DNA from: an uncultured Bacteroidales bacterium
Lineage (GTDB): Bacteria; Bacteroidota; Bacteroidia; Bacteroidales; Bacteroidaceae
Assembly (NCBI GenBank): GCA_902798685.1
Contig: CADBXO010000002.1
Coordinates: 62,001 to 126,000, forward strand
DNA length: 64,000 bases
Direction: 5' to 3'
In this document: in pieces, positions 35,884 to 44,251 of the stretch
Position numbering within the stretch: position 1 is the stretch's first letter
How the letters are laid out: every line of letters begins with the position of its first letter
Translations under genes and position numbers: made by a program
Notes under the pieces: model-generated
Told to the model about the DNA's origin: nothing
The model's database searches: none
Seen by the model: the letters and a program-made list of their open reading frames with translations, nothing else

Positions 35884-37557
35884 ATGAAAACTAAATTTAT
35901 GACATTAGCGGCCATTTTGGCCACCTCGGCACTTACCATAAGCTGCATCGAGGAGATACAACCGCAGAGCAGCACTGTTACCGTTGAACAGGCTGCCAAC
36001 GCACCTGGTTCATACGACAACTTCGTGAATGCTATTACATCATCACTCTGCGGACAGTTCACATACAGCGCACCGGATACTGACCCCTATGACTTCGGAT
36101 ACCCCTCATTCTTCCTGCAGCGCGACGTTATGGGACAGGATATCGTTCCCGTAGGCGACAACAACTGGTTCTCAACCTGGTATGAGGCATTTACCTACTT
36201 AGGCCCCACAAACGGCCGTACTCAGGTTCCATGGACCTACTACTACAAGTGGATCAAGAACTGCAACACCGTCTTACAGATGGCTGGTGAGAATCCCAGT
36301 GCAGATATGATAACCGGTGCAGGTATTGCTCACGCAATGCGTGCCATGTTCTACCTGGATCTTGCACGTATGTTCGCCAACAAGACCTACGGTTTGGATC
36401 CTCAGGCAGAGACAGTTCCTATCATCACCGAGAATACAAAGGCTTCTGAGGCTACAACCAACGCCCGTGCCACCAATGAGAAGATGTTCCAGTTCATCCT
36501 TGAAGACCTTGACAAGGCAGAGGTTGAGTTGGCAAACTATCAGCGCACCGACGTATACACCCCCAACCTGAACGTTGTATACGGACTTAAGGCTCGCGCT
36601 TACCTCACCATGGAGAACTGGGCCAAGGCTGAGGAGTATGCCAAGAAGGCCATGGACGGCTTCACCATCATGACTGAGGCTGAGTGGACCAGCCGCGAGA
36701 CCGGTTTCAACACTCCCAACTCATCTTGGATATTCGGCTTAACCTATAAGAGCGATGATCCCAACATTCTTCTGAACGATGCTGACTCAAGCTGGGGTTC
36801 ACAGATGATCATTGAGATTACCCAGGTTTCAAAATGCGGATATGCTGCCAACTATGGTGACCCCAACCTCATTGACCGTCACCTCTATGAGACTATCCCC
36901 GCTACAGACTTCCGCAAGAAGGTATTCGTTGACTTTGCCATCGATGCCCTTGGCACACAGGCTGATAAGCTTACTGCCCTGCAGGCTTACTCAGACTATC
37001 CCGCTGCTGTTTACAATGCAGGTATGTCTTCAAGTTACGCTCATGTAGGTGGTCTGGAGGTTAAGTTCCGTCCCGCCGGTGGTCCTGCCGGTCATGATGA
37101 CCAGTACATCGGCTTTACCGTAGCAGTTCCCCTTATGCGCGTTGAAGAGATGAAGCTTATCGAGGCTGAGGCTGCCGGTATGCAGGAACTTGCTCGCGGT
37201 CAGCAGCTGCTCGAGGCATTTGCAAAGACCCGTGACGCCAGCTACACATATGGCACACACAATGAAGCTTATGGCAACACCTCTACCAGCGCTTTCCAGA
37301 ACGAGATCTGGTGGCAGCGCCGTGTAGAGCTGTGGGGCGAGGGTTTCGCTACCTTCGACATCAAGCGTCTCAACAAGGGCATTATCCGCAGCTATACTAA
37401 CAGCAACCACATGGAGAATATGCGCTTCAACACTCAGTCAGCTCCTGACTGGATGAACCTGTGCATCGTGCAGACCGAGACCAACTACAACACCGCCTGC
37501 ACCAACAACCCCGTTGCCACACGTCCTGATGGCGACTCACCTGAGTTCCAGTGGTAA
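35884..37557 (+). CDS. SusD/RagB glycan-binding lipoprotein
   Basis: Surface lipoprotein that binds glycan and caps the SusC barrel. Lipobox LTISC (Cys about 21). Family features: TPR-like helices with GIAHAMRAMFYLDLARMFANKTYG, VYGLKARAYLTMENWAKAEEYAKKAM, and the C-terminal VPLMRVEEMKLIEAEAAG and EIWWQRRVELWGEGFATFDIKRLNKG blocks. The 557-residue length is usual. Sequence alone does not show which sugar is bound. Confidence 0.96.
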   Translation: MKTKFMTLAAILATSALTISCIEEIQPQSSTVTVEQAANAPGSYDNFVNAITSSLCGQFTYSAPDTDPYDFGYPSFFLQRDVMGQDIVPVGDNNWFSTWYEAFTYLGPTNGRTQVPWTYYYKWIKNCNTVLQMAGENPSADMITGAGIAHAMRAMFYLDLARMFANKTYGLDPQAETVPIITENTKASEATTNARATNEKMFQFILEDLDKAEVELANYQRTDVYTPNLNVVYGLKARAYLTMENWAKAEEYAKKAMDGFTIMTEAEWTSRETGFNTPNSSWIFGLTYKSDDPNILLNDADSSWGSQMIIEITQVSKCGYAANYGDPNLIDRHLYETIPATDFRKKVFVDFAIDALGTQADKLTALQAYSDYPAAVYNAGMSSSYAHVGGLEVKFRPAGGPAGHDDQYIGFTVAVPLMRVEEMKLIEAEAAGMQELARGQQLLEAFAKTRDASYTYGTHNEAYGNTSTSAFQNEIWWQRRVELWGEGFATFDIKRLNKGIIRSYTNSNHMENMRFNTQSAPDWMNLCIVQTETNYNTACTNNPVATRPDGDSPEFQW

Positions 37558-37599
37558 TTTTAATTGTAATGACTTACTATTAAAAACGAGTAAACTATT

Positions 37600-38463
37600 A
37601 TGAAGAAATATATTAAAAACCTGATGATACTGACTCTGGGCGCGGTTCTCTATACCGCCTGCACAGATGAGGTCGGTACTGAAATCGGAAACGACGGTGC
37701 CCCCTACGTATCAATCTTTAAGTATGTTGCCACACAGCCCAACGATCCCGATACGGACGCTGCAATCCGCGTGGCAGCCAACAACAAAGTTTCTGCCGTT
37801 TACTATCTGTCTGAGTTAACAGCCGACAAGAAGGAACGCGGCATGAGCGATGATGCATACGCTGAATATGTAGCTACCAACGGCACACAGTTGGAGCTCC
37901 TGACCGATTCTTTCTCAGGCGGTAAGTATGCTGACTTCGTGGCTACGAACATGAAGGGAGAATACACCATCACCGTCGTAGGAGTTGATGGCGCTAAAAA
38001 GGCTTCTGCCTCTACTACATTCGTAGGACTTGACTGGGTAACCATAGCAGACGGCACATACTACTTCAGCGCAAAAGCTCAGAGCAGATTTAATCTTGGT
38101 GCTAGTGCTACCACATCCCTTCAGTACCTGAGGACAGACCCCACTCGCTATCGCTTCAAGTTCCTGTATGGTGTCGGCAAGTCATTGGAGGCTCGCCTTA
38201 CCGAGGAGAGAGATGTCGATGAAAATGGAGACAGCATCACCTTTATGCGCGTTGACCCGCAGGCAACTGGAGTAGACTTCGGCGACTACGGCAACATCAA
38301 CGTACGTGATCTCGGTTATTGGCAGGAGGATGATTCATTTGCCTTCTCCGCCGATTATGGTTGTTACATTACGGACGACCAGAGCTATTGCTGCATGGCT
38401 ATACAGATGTTTGTCAGTGCCGGTAGCCTCGGTTACGGATGGGACGAGTTTGTGGCTGACTAA
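37600..38463 (+). CDS. Lipoprotein in SusE/F position, unknown fold
   Basis: Third gene of the SusCD operon, 42 nt after SusD. Lipobox LYTAC (Cys about 21) and 287 residues. The N-terminal half looks like an Ig-like domain (APYVSIFKYVATQPNDPDTDAAIRV...YTITVVGVDGAKKASASTTFVGL); the C-terminal half begins DWVTIADGTYYFSA and has Trp/Tyr-rich strands. This layout is common for accessory surface glycan-binding proteins, but I recognise no specific family. A strong terminator follows. Confidence 0.75.
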   Translation: MKKYIKNLMILTLGAVLYTACTDEVGTEIGNDGAPYVSIFKYVATQPNDPDTDAAIRVAANNKVSAVYYLSELTADKKERGMSDDAYAEYVATNGTQLELLTDSFSGGKYADFVATNMKGEYTITVVGVDGAKKASASTTFVGLDWVTIADGTYYFSAKAQSRFNLGASATTSLQYLRTDPTRYRFKFLYGVGKSLEARLTEERDVDENGDSITFMRVDPQATGVDFGDYGNINVRDLGYWQEDDSFAFSADYGCYITDDQSYCCMAIQMFVSAGSLGYGWDEFVAD

Positions 38464-38485
38464 AACATAGCACACATACTTCTAA

Positions 38486-38531
38486 AAAATACTGGCCAGA
38501 CGGTTTATCCATCTGGCCAGTATTTTTTTTG
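38486..38531. terminator. Strong bidirectional terminator
   Basis: Fifteen-base perfect arms AAAATACTGGCCAGA (38486-38500) and its complement (38512-38526) with an 11-base loop, A run on the left and T run on the right. It serves the SusCD operon and the convergent C10 peptidase gene. Confidence 0.93.
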
Positions 38532-38539
38532 TGACATTG

Positions 38540-40342
38540 TCACTTCAGCAAAATCTTCTTGCCGTTGCGGATGATTATGCCCGATGCACGCTCAACAGGA
38601 AGGCCCAGAAGGTTGTACATCAGGTCGGACTCATCGGCCCTGATTACGGGAAGCTGAGTAGGCAGATCGCCGGTGTAGTCCAGGACCAATAAGTGAGCAT
38701 CCATGTACTTGTCAAGGTAGATCATGACCTTGATGCTCTCGCACCTTACGGTGTCGCCCTCCACTGGTACGGCATATTCGGGCACGGTGATGTTGATGGG
38801 CTCATCGGTATAGGTCGATGACCATCCCCTTGTGTTCTGCTCTATGCCGAAATGAACAAGCGTGGCACCCGGTCCGCAACGCTCGGCCTTACCTATGGTG
38901 GTGTCGTTCTGGGCGATAAAGAACTTGAATTTGTGCTCTCCGGGAGTCAGTTCAAGCGTATCATTGAAATTCACGCTGCTCAGAATGGGATCGCACTGAC
39001 CCAGAGTCATCGGCCTGCTCTGACCGTCCATTATAAGCGAAACGGTATAGTTGGGGAATTCGGCATCCTCAAAATCCTGCGCCAGAACCTGGATATAACC
39101 CATTTCGGGTGAATGCCAGAAATTGACGCCGCACTTGTAATCCAGATTGATCAGGGCCGGCGAACTGATATACTTTCCGTATGAAATCACGTCCTCATGC
39201 ATCTTGCTGAGCGGTCTGAAATCCTCCAGATAAGGCGCGATTATCGAACCGTCCGGGTAAATAAACCAGAAAGTGTACTGACCGGGCTCAAGCTTGATAA
39301 GATCCAGCGGACAATACGACATAGTGCCCTCCCATGGGGGTGCCATACCGAAAGTCTGGTCATAATCAACATCCACGCCGACAACGCGGACCGACTCCGG
39401 AATCATCTGCATCTTAACTCTGGTACCGTCCGATGGGTACGCCGAAACCGCCTTCAGATTATCCTGGAACAGGCATTCCGACAACTCGTACCAGCCGTCG
39501 CAGTAACCGCCCCAGCCGTAATTGATGTGGAACTTGCCCTCTTTGTAACCGTCAATATTGAACGAGTGGCCCGCAGCCGCATTGTTACCTGACATAATCA
39601 GCGGACGCAGCTTCTCCAGCGATGCGATCATGCTGTCCTCGATGCACTTGGCATCCTGGTAAAGTTCATAATCATAGCCGAATACGTTGTCCAACGCGCC
39701 ACGCTGACAGTAAATCGACGTCATCGTACCATCCACATCAAAATAGGCGTGCTGAGCCAGCGCAATGCCGAACAGGAACGCTGAAAGTTTGGCCGAATCG
39801 GTGTTGATCTCGTCAAAATCCGGCTTGAAACTATAGGTGTAATTGTAATAAAGACCCTCGAAATTCTTCTCGTAATCATAGAAATAGTCCGATTTCAGGT
39901 CGCTGTAAGCCTGATTCCTACCCTTCAGTTCCAGATCGCTGCAATGGCGGTAATAGTTCAGCACCTGCGCGGTCGCGATTGTGGTGCAACCTACCACCGT
40001 CGGCACGCCGTTCACAGTGGGGAAAACCTGGTTGAACGGGGCGCCCTGATTCCACTGGGTAGTGATGAGCGGCTCAACATTTACGGCCGATGCCCTGCCC
40101 TGCGCACGCCTGGCCGACTGCTGAACAGGCAGTTCTGCGTAGATTTTTAGTAACTCCTTGAAAGCCGGCGGCAGATTGTTCACGTCCATCGGCCCATCGC
40201 CGGATGCAACGACCTGGTTGCCGTGAAGGATCCTCCACCCGTCCTCAACTTCAATACTTACATTTCTGTCCTGATAAACAACTTGTGCCGATAAACAGGC
40301 ACACAAAAAAAGTCCACAAAGGACTATTGAGAATCTTTTCAT
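38540..40342 (-). CDS. C10-family (streptopain-like) cysteine peptidase
   Basis: Secreted papain-like peptidase, 600 residues. Signal peptide MKRFSIVLCGLFLCACLSAQ. A Spi-type pro-region (about 22-85) ends before the mature domain. Catalytic Cys119 lies in VVGCTTIATAQVLNYY and His259 in AAAGHSFNIDGY, with KFHINYGWGG following, all typical. A long C-terminal region of beta-sandwich type ends with DLMYNLLGLPVERASGIIIRNGKKILLK, a T9SS-like/Por-type tail motif often seen in Bacteroidales secreted proteases. A -7 box TATCTTTG (40367-40374) abuts a palindromic repeat. Confidence 0.9.
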   Translation of the reverse strand: MKRFSIVLCGLFLCACLSAQVVYQDRNVSIEVEDGWRILHGNQVVASGDGPMDVNNLPPAFKELLKIYAELPVQQSARRAQGRASAVNVEPLITTQWNQGAPFNQVFPTVNGVPTVVGCTTIATAQVLNYYRHCSDLELKGRNQAYSDLKSDYFYDYEKNFEGLYYNYTYSFKPDFDEINTDSAKLSAFLFGIALAQHAYFDVDGTMTSIYCQRGALDNVFGYDYELYQDAKCIEDSMIASLEKLRPLIMSGNNAAAGHSFNIDGYKEGKFHINYGWGGYCDGWYELSECLFQDNLKAVSAYPSDGTRVKMQMIPESVRVVGVDVDYDQTFGMAPPWEGTMSYCPLDLIKLEPGQYTFWFIYPDGSIIAPYLEDFRPLSKMHEDVISYGKYISSPALINLDYKCGVNFWHSPEMGYIQVLAQDFEDAEFPNYTVSLIMDGQSRPMTLGQCDPILSSVNFNDTLELTPGEHKFKFFIAQNDTTIGKAERCGPGATLVHFGIEQNTRGWSSTYTDEPINITVPEYAVPVEGDTVRCESIKVMIYLDKYMDAHLLVLDYTGDLPTQLPVIRADESDLMYNLLGLPVERASGIIIRNGKKILLK

Positions 40343-40379
40343 TTGGTAAATTACGTTTTTCAGGCTGCAAAGATAGCAA

Positions 40380-40416
40380 AATAGTACAAAAGGGGCCTGA
40401 CCCCTTTTGTATCATT
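40380..40416. repeat. Palindromic REP-like element, copy 3 (CCTGA orientation)
   Basis: Core 40386-40410 with arms ACAAAAGGGG and CCCCTTTTGT, the only copy with the AAAA/TTTT change in both arms. The compensating change keeps the hairpin. It gives the TGA stop of the FeoB-associated gene and abuts the -7 box of the C10 gene. Confidence 0.92.
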
Positions 40417-40549
40417 TTTTGCAGCAACAGTCCTTCATGGAGCAGCCACAACATGCTGAGCCGCTCTTTGTTTTGCGGATAGATGAGATAACAGCCAGAG
40501 TTACAAGCGCTGCTATAACGATGATTGCTATGATTGTCGGGGCGTTCAT
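40412..40549 (-). CDS. FeoB-associated Cys-rich membrane protein (45 aa)
   Basis: Small protein with one membrane helix (PTIIAIIVIAALVTLAVISS) followed by a basic turn and a Cys-rich tail, CCGCSMKDCCCKK. This is the FeoB-associated Cys-rich family found after feoB in many anaerobes, presumed to help iron(II) transport. The start ATG overlaps the feoB stop (CTATGA), so the two are translationally coupled. The stop TGA (40412-40414) is formed by a palindromic repeat element. A longer upstream reading is possible but would lie inside feoB. Confidence 0.88.
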   Translation of the reverse strand: MNAPTIIAIIVIAALVTLAVISSIRKTKSGSACCGCSMKDCCCKK

Positions 40550-42909
40550 AGTACAGCCTGAGCGATTAAGTAACCGAACCATGAAACCACCCAGGCAATC
40601 ACGCACTGGAAGATTACGACGTAGATTGCCCACTTGTCACCAAGTTCGCGGCGAACACTGCTGATTGCAGCAACACACGGCGTGTAAAGCAGGCTGAATA
40701 TGAGCATCGGCACAGCAGTGATAACGGTCAGCGACTCGGTAACGCCAAGCACCTCCATCGTAGCAACCACGCTCTCCTTAGCCAGGAAACCGCTAACAAA
40801 CGATGTCACGATGCGCCAATCGCCCAGTCCAAGCGGACGGAACAGAGGCTCCAGAACGCCTGCAACCCAAGCCATCATACTACCCTCGCCGTTCTCCACC
40901 ATATTGAAGCGGAAATCAAACGTCTGCAGCAGCCAAATCACGATCGTAGCCACGAATATCACCGTGAAGGCCCTCTGAACAAAGTCCTTCGTCTTGTCCC
41001 AAAGCAGATGGCTCACGTTCTTGAGGCCCGGCATGCGGTAATTCGGCAGTTCCATCACAAACGGTGCAGCCACGTAATTCTTGCGGAACAATTTGGTCAC
41101 AAGAGCCACAATCACGCCCACAAGTATCGACAGCAGGTACAGACCGGCCAGAATCAGACCGCCCTTACCCGGGAAAAACGCATTCGTAAAGAAACCGTAA
41201 ATAGGAATCTTGGCGCTGCAACTCATAAACGGAGTCAGCAGAATCGTCATCTTACGGTCACGGGCCGATGGCAACGTCCTTGTAGCCATCACTGCCGGAA
41301 CAGAGCAGCCAAAGCCAATCAGAAGCGGCACGATTGAACGTCCCGAGAGACCCAGCTTACGCAGCAACTTATCGGTCACAAAGGCGATACGTGCCATATA
41401 ACCGCTGTCCTCGATCAGACTCAGGAAGAAGAACAGGATGATGATGATAGGTACAAAGCTCAGCACGCTTCCCACGCCGCCAAAGATACCGTCTTCAACA
41501 AGCGAAATGATTGCAGGTGATATATCGGCCTTCTCCATTCCGGACACGCAAACGCCTGCAAGAGCCTGGATTCCCTGATCCAGCCAATCCTGCAGCGGTG
41601 CGCCCAAAACATCGATTGAGAGCCAGATTACCAGGCACATCACTATCTGGAAGATTGGAATTGCGGTCCATCGGCCGGTAAGAACGCGGTCTATGCGGCG
41701 ACTTCTGATATATTCTTTGCTCTTCTGCGGCTTGATAACCGTCTGATTACAAAGCCTTTCTATAAATGAGAAACGCATATCCGCAATGGCGGCCGCGCGG
41801 TCCATGCCACGCTCCTCCTCCATCTGCAGGATAATATGTTCCATGGTTTCCTTCTCATTCTGAGTAAGTTGCAGAGCCTCAAGCACTTGGCTGTCGCCTT
41901 CCGCCAGTTTGCCGGCTGCGAATCGGCCCGGAATACCGGCCCGCTCGGTGTGATCCTCAACCAGGTGCATTATGCTGTGCAGGCAGCGGTGAACAGCGCC
42001 GCCGTGATCATCCTTGGTGCAGAAGTCCGTACGCGCCGGAACCTCCTGATACTCAGCCACATGGATTGCATGTTCCACCAACTCCTTGATACCCTCGCCC
42101 TTTGCGGCCGATATCGGAACCACCGGAATACCCAGTATGCGCTCCATCTCGTTCACACGGACCGAACCTCCGTTACCCGTAAGCTCATCCATCATATTGA
42201 GAGCCAGCACCATAGGCACGCCCAACTCCATGAGCTGAACCGTCAGATAGAGGTTGCGCTCAATGTTCGTAGCGTCCACGATATTGATGATGCAGTTAGG
42301 TTTCTGCTCAATGATGAACTGGCGCGAAACCGTCTCCTCCTGAGTATAGGGCGACAAAGAGTATATTCCGGGAAGGTCAGTTACGAGCGTATCCGGATGA
42401 CCCTTGATCTGGCCGTCCTTACGGTCCACAGTCACGCCCGGGAAATTTCCCACGTGCTGATTAGAACCCGTCAACTGATTAAATAAGGTAGTCTTGCCGC
42501 AGTTCTGCTGACCGGCCAAAGCAAACCTCAACACAGTCCCCTTAGGCAAAGCATTCTCATGAGTAGGATCATGATACTTACCAGCCTCACCCAAACCCGG
42601 ATGCGAGTTATGCTCGTGCAGCGAAAGATTATAGCCAAAATCGATCTGCTCGATGGGGACAGAAACGGTACAATTGGGGCCTGACCCCTTTTGTACTATT
42701 TTTATCTTCGCAGCTTCCTCAAGACGCAGGGACAAGGTATACCCACGAACCAAAAGCTCCATAGGATCGCCCATCGGCGCATATTTCAAGAGCTTAACCT
42801 CCACGCCCGGCAGCAGCCCCATATCCAGGAAATGCTGACGCAGCGCACCCTCACCACCAACAGCCGTAACAACGGCACTCTCACCAATCTTAAGTTCGCG
42901 TAAAGTCAT
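40546..42909 (-). CDS. feoB: Ferrous iron transporter, FeoA-FeoB fusion, with a repeat in the linker
   Basis: Inner-membrane iron(II) transporter. FeoA SH3-like domain (about 1-70, ending LSLRLEEAAKIKI) is fused to FeoB. The G domain has G1 AGQQNCGKTTLFNQ (133-146), G3 DLPGIYSL and G4 NMMDE, followed by the helical spacer and the FeoB transmembrane core (GFGCSVPAVMATRTL, FMSCSAKIPIYGF). Residues 71-82 ([12 protein letters not shown]) are encoded by a palindromic element inserted in frame at the FeoA-FeoB linker. A -7 box TAATTTTG lies about 20 nt before the ATG. Standard FeoAB fusions in Bacteroidales lack this peptide, as far as I can judge. Confidence 0.95.
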   Translation of the reverse strand: MTLRELKIGESAVVTAVGGEGALRQHFLDMGLLPGVEVKLLKYAPMGDPMELLVRGYTLSLRLEEAAKIKIVQKGSGPNCTVSVPIEQIDFGYNLSLHEHNSHPGLGEAGKYHDPTHENALPKGTVLRFALAGQQNCGKTTLFNQLTGSNQHVGNFPGVTVDRKDGQIKGHPDTLVTDLPGIYSLSPYTQEETVSRQFIIEQKPNCIINIVDATNIERNLYLTVQLMELGVPMVLALNMMDELTGNGGSVRVNEMERILGIPVVPISAAKGEGIKELVEHAIHVAEYQEVPARTDFCTKDDHGGAVHRCLHSIMHLVEDHTERAGIPGRFAAGKLAEGDSQVLEALQLTQNEKETMEHIILQMEEERGMDRAAAIADMRFSFIERLCNQTVIKPQKSKEYIRSRRIDRVLTGRWTAIPIFQIVMCLVIWLSIDVLGAPLQDWLDQGIQALAGVCVSGMEKADISPAIISLVEDGIFGGVGSVLSFVPIIIILFFFLSLIEDSGYMARIAFVTDKLLRKLGLSGRSIVPLLIGFGCSVPAVMATRTLPSARDRKMTILLTPFMSCSAKIPIYGFFTNAFFPGKGGLILAGLYLLSILVGVIVALVTKLFRKNYVAAPFVMELPNYRMPGLKNVSHLLWDKTKDFVQRAFTVIFVATIVIWLLQTFDFRFNMVENGEGSMMAWVAGVLEPLFRPLGLGDWRIVTSFVSGFLAKESVVATMEVLGVTESLTVITAVPMLIFSLLYTPCVAAISSVRRELGDKWAIYVVIFQCVIAWVVSWFGYLIAQAVL
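42664..42700. repeat. Palindromic REP-like element inside feoB, copy 4 (CCTGA orientation)
   Basis: Core 42670-42694 with arms ACAATTGGGG and CCCCTTTTGT. It lies in frame in the linker between FeoA and FeoB domains; its left flank is diverged (ACGGT instead of TGATAC). Confidence 0.9.
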
Positions 42910-42994
42910 ACCTCGCTAATTTTGCCCGCAAAATTACTTCGAATCACAGAACAAATCAATACTAACAAATGAGTATTCCCCCTATTCCCCTCCC

Positions 42995-43214
42995 GACCTT
43001 AGGGAGCTACAACGCACGTAGAGCTATTTTCATCCCTAAGGTGGGAAGGAAATACGCTATCCCGCGGGCCACCCCCCGACCTTAGGGAGTCAAAACGCAG
43101 GTGCAAGCGATTTCATCCCTAACGTCAGCCAAAAATACGCTATCCCGCGGGCCACCCCCACACCTTAGGGAGCCAGAACGCACGTAGAGCCATTTTCATC
43201 CCTAACGTCCACGG
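42995..43214. repeat. 83-bp tandem repeat, about 2.65 copies
   Basis: Units begin at 42995, 43078 and 43161 (last one partial). Each has ACCTTAGGGAG near its start and CATCCCTAA about 40 bases later, which pair as a hairpin (perfect CCTTAGGGA/TCCCTAAGG in unit 1), and the first two end with TACGCTATCCCGCGGGCCACC. The 352-base gap between feoB and the GMP synthetase gene otherwise holds only the feoB promoter and a terminator. Confidence 0.85.
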
Positions 43215-43224
43215 TAGCAGAACG

Positions 43225-43253
43225 AAAAAACTCGAACCGAAGTCCGAGTTTTT
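43225..43253 (-). terminator. Intrinsic terminator of the GMP synthetase-like gene
   Basis: AAAAACTCG and CGAGTTTTT arms with a short loop; on the minus strand the stem is followed by a T run. Confidence 0.75.
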
Positions 43254-43261
43254 CCAAAGTA

Positions 43262-44245
43262 TCACTCCCACTCGATTGTGCCGGTTGGTTTCGGAGTGAG
43301 GTCGTAGAGAACGCGATTTACTCCCGGAACCTCGGTGATGATGCGCTGGGTGATGTGATGCAGCAGCTTGTAGGGAATCTCCTCAATTGTAGCAGTCATA
43401 GCATCGCGGGTGTTGACGGCGCGGATTATAACGGGCCAATCCCATGAACGCTTGTTGTCCTTGACGCCGGTTGACTTGTAATCGGGAACGATGGTAAAGT
43501 ACTGCCAAACCTTGCCCTCCAAGCCGTTCTTGGCAAACTCCTCACGCAGGATAGCGTCGCTCTCGCGCAGAGCCTCCAGACGGTCACGTGTGATAGCACC
43601 TGTGCAGCGGACACCCAGACCCGGGCCCGGGAACGGCTGACGGAATACCATATTATCAGGCAGACCCAGCTCCTTACCTACTACGCGAACCTCATCCTTG
43701 AACAGCAGCTTGATAGGCTCAACCAGCTCAAACTGCAGGTCCTCAGGCAGACCGCCTACATTGTGGTGTGACTTAACAGGACCGGACTCAACGATATCGG
43801 GATAAATGGTACCCTGAGCCAGGAAAGAAATACCCTCCTGCTTGCGGGCCTCCTCCTCAAATACGCGGATAAACTCAGCGCCAATGATCTTACGCTTCTG
43901 CTCAGGATCCTCAACGCCAGCCAGCTTGTCCAGGAAACGGTCAGTAGCATCAACGTAAACCAGATTAGCGTTAAGCTCATCACGGAACACCTTAACCACC
44001 TGCTCGGGCTCACCCTTACGCAGCAAACCGTGATTAACGTGAACTGAAACCAGCTGCTTGCCAACTGCCTTGATCAGCAGAGCGGCTACAACTGATGAAT
44101 CCACACCGCCTGACAGCGCCAGCAGCACCTTCTTGTCACCAATCTGAGCACGGAGCTCCTTAATCTGTTCGTCTATGAACTTCTTGGCCAGAGCCGGAGT
44201 CGTGATGCGCTCCATATCGGCCGGACGTACATTACCTTGTGTCAT
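43262..44245 (-). CDS. GMP synthetase ATP-pyrophosphatase domain, without glutaminase
   Basis: The PP-ATPase and dimerisation part of GuaA, 327 residues. ATP loop LSGGVDSS at 44-51, family blocks HVNHGLLRKGE, AQGTIYPD, SHHNVGGLP, FRQPFPGPGLGVR and the C-terminal ITQRIITEVPGVNRVLYDLTPKPTGTIEWE are all intact. The amidotransferase domain of ordinary bacterial GuaA (about 190 residues) is absent, and upstream sequence belongs to a lipoprotein gene, so this is not a simple frameshift. It could work with a separate glutaminase subunit as in archaea, use ammonia, or be a second copy. It follows the BACON lipoprotein gene by 6 nt. Confidence 0.88.
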   Translation of the reverse strand: MTQGNVRPADMERITTPALAKKFIDEQIKELRAQIGDKKVLLALSGGVDSSVVAALLIKAVGKQLVSVHVNHGLLRKGEPEQVVKVFRDELNANLVYVDATDRFLDKLAGVEDPEQKRKIIGAEFIRVFEEEARKQEGISFLAQGTIYPDIVESGPVKSHHNVGGLPEDLQFELVEPIKLLFKDEVRVVGKELGLPDNMVFRQPFPGPGLGVRCTGAITRDRLEALRESDAILREEFAKNGLEGKVWQYFTIVPDYKSTGVKDNKRSWDWPVIIRAVNTRDAMTATIEEIPYKLLHHITQRIITEVPGVNRVLYDLTPKPTGTIEWE

Positions 44246-44251
44246 AAAGAA

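Noticed and set aside
42995..43214. CRISPR array
   Set aside because: The units are contiguous 83-base tandem repeats with no unique spacers, and no cas gene is present.
43262..44245. Truncated guaA caused by frameshift
   Set aside because: Upstream sequence encodes an intact BACON lipoprotein ending 6 nt before the start; no trace of a glutaminase domain in any frame.
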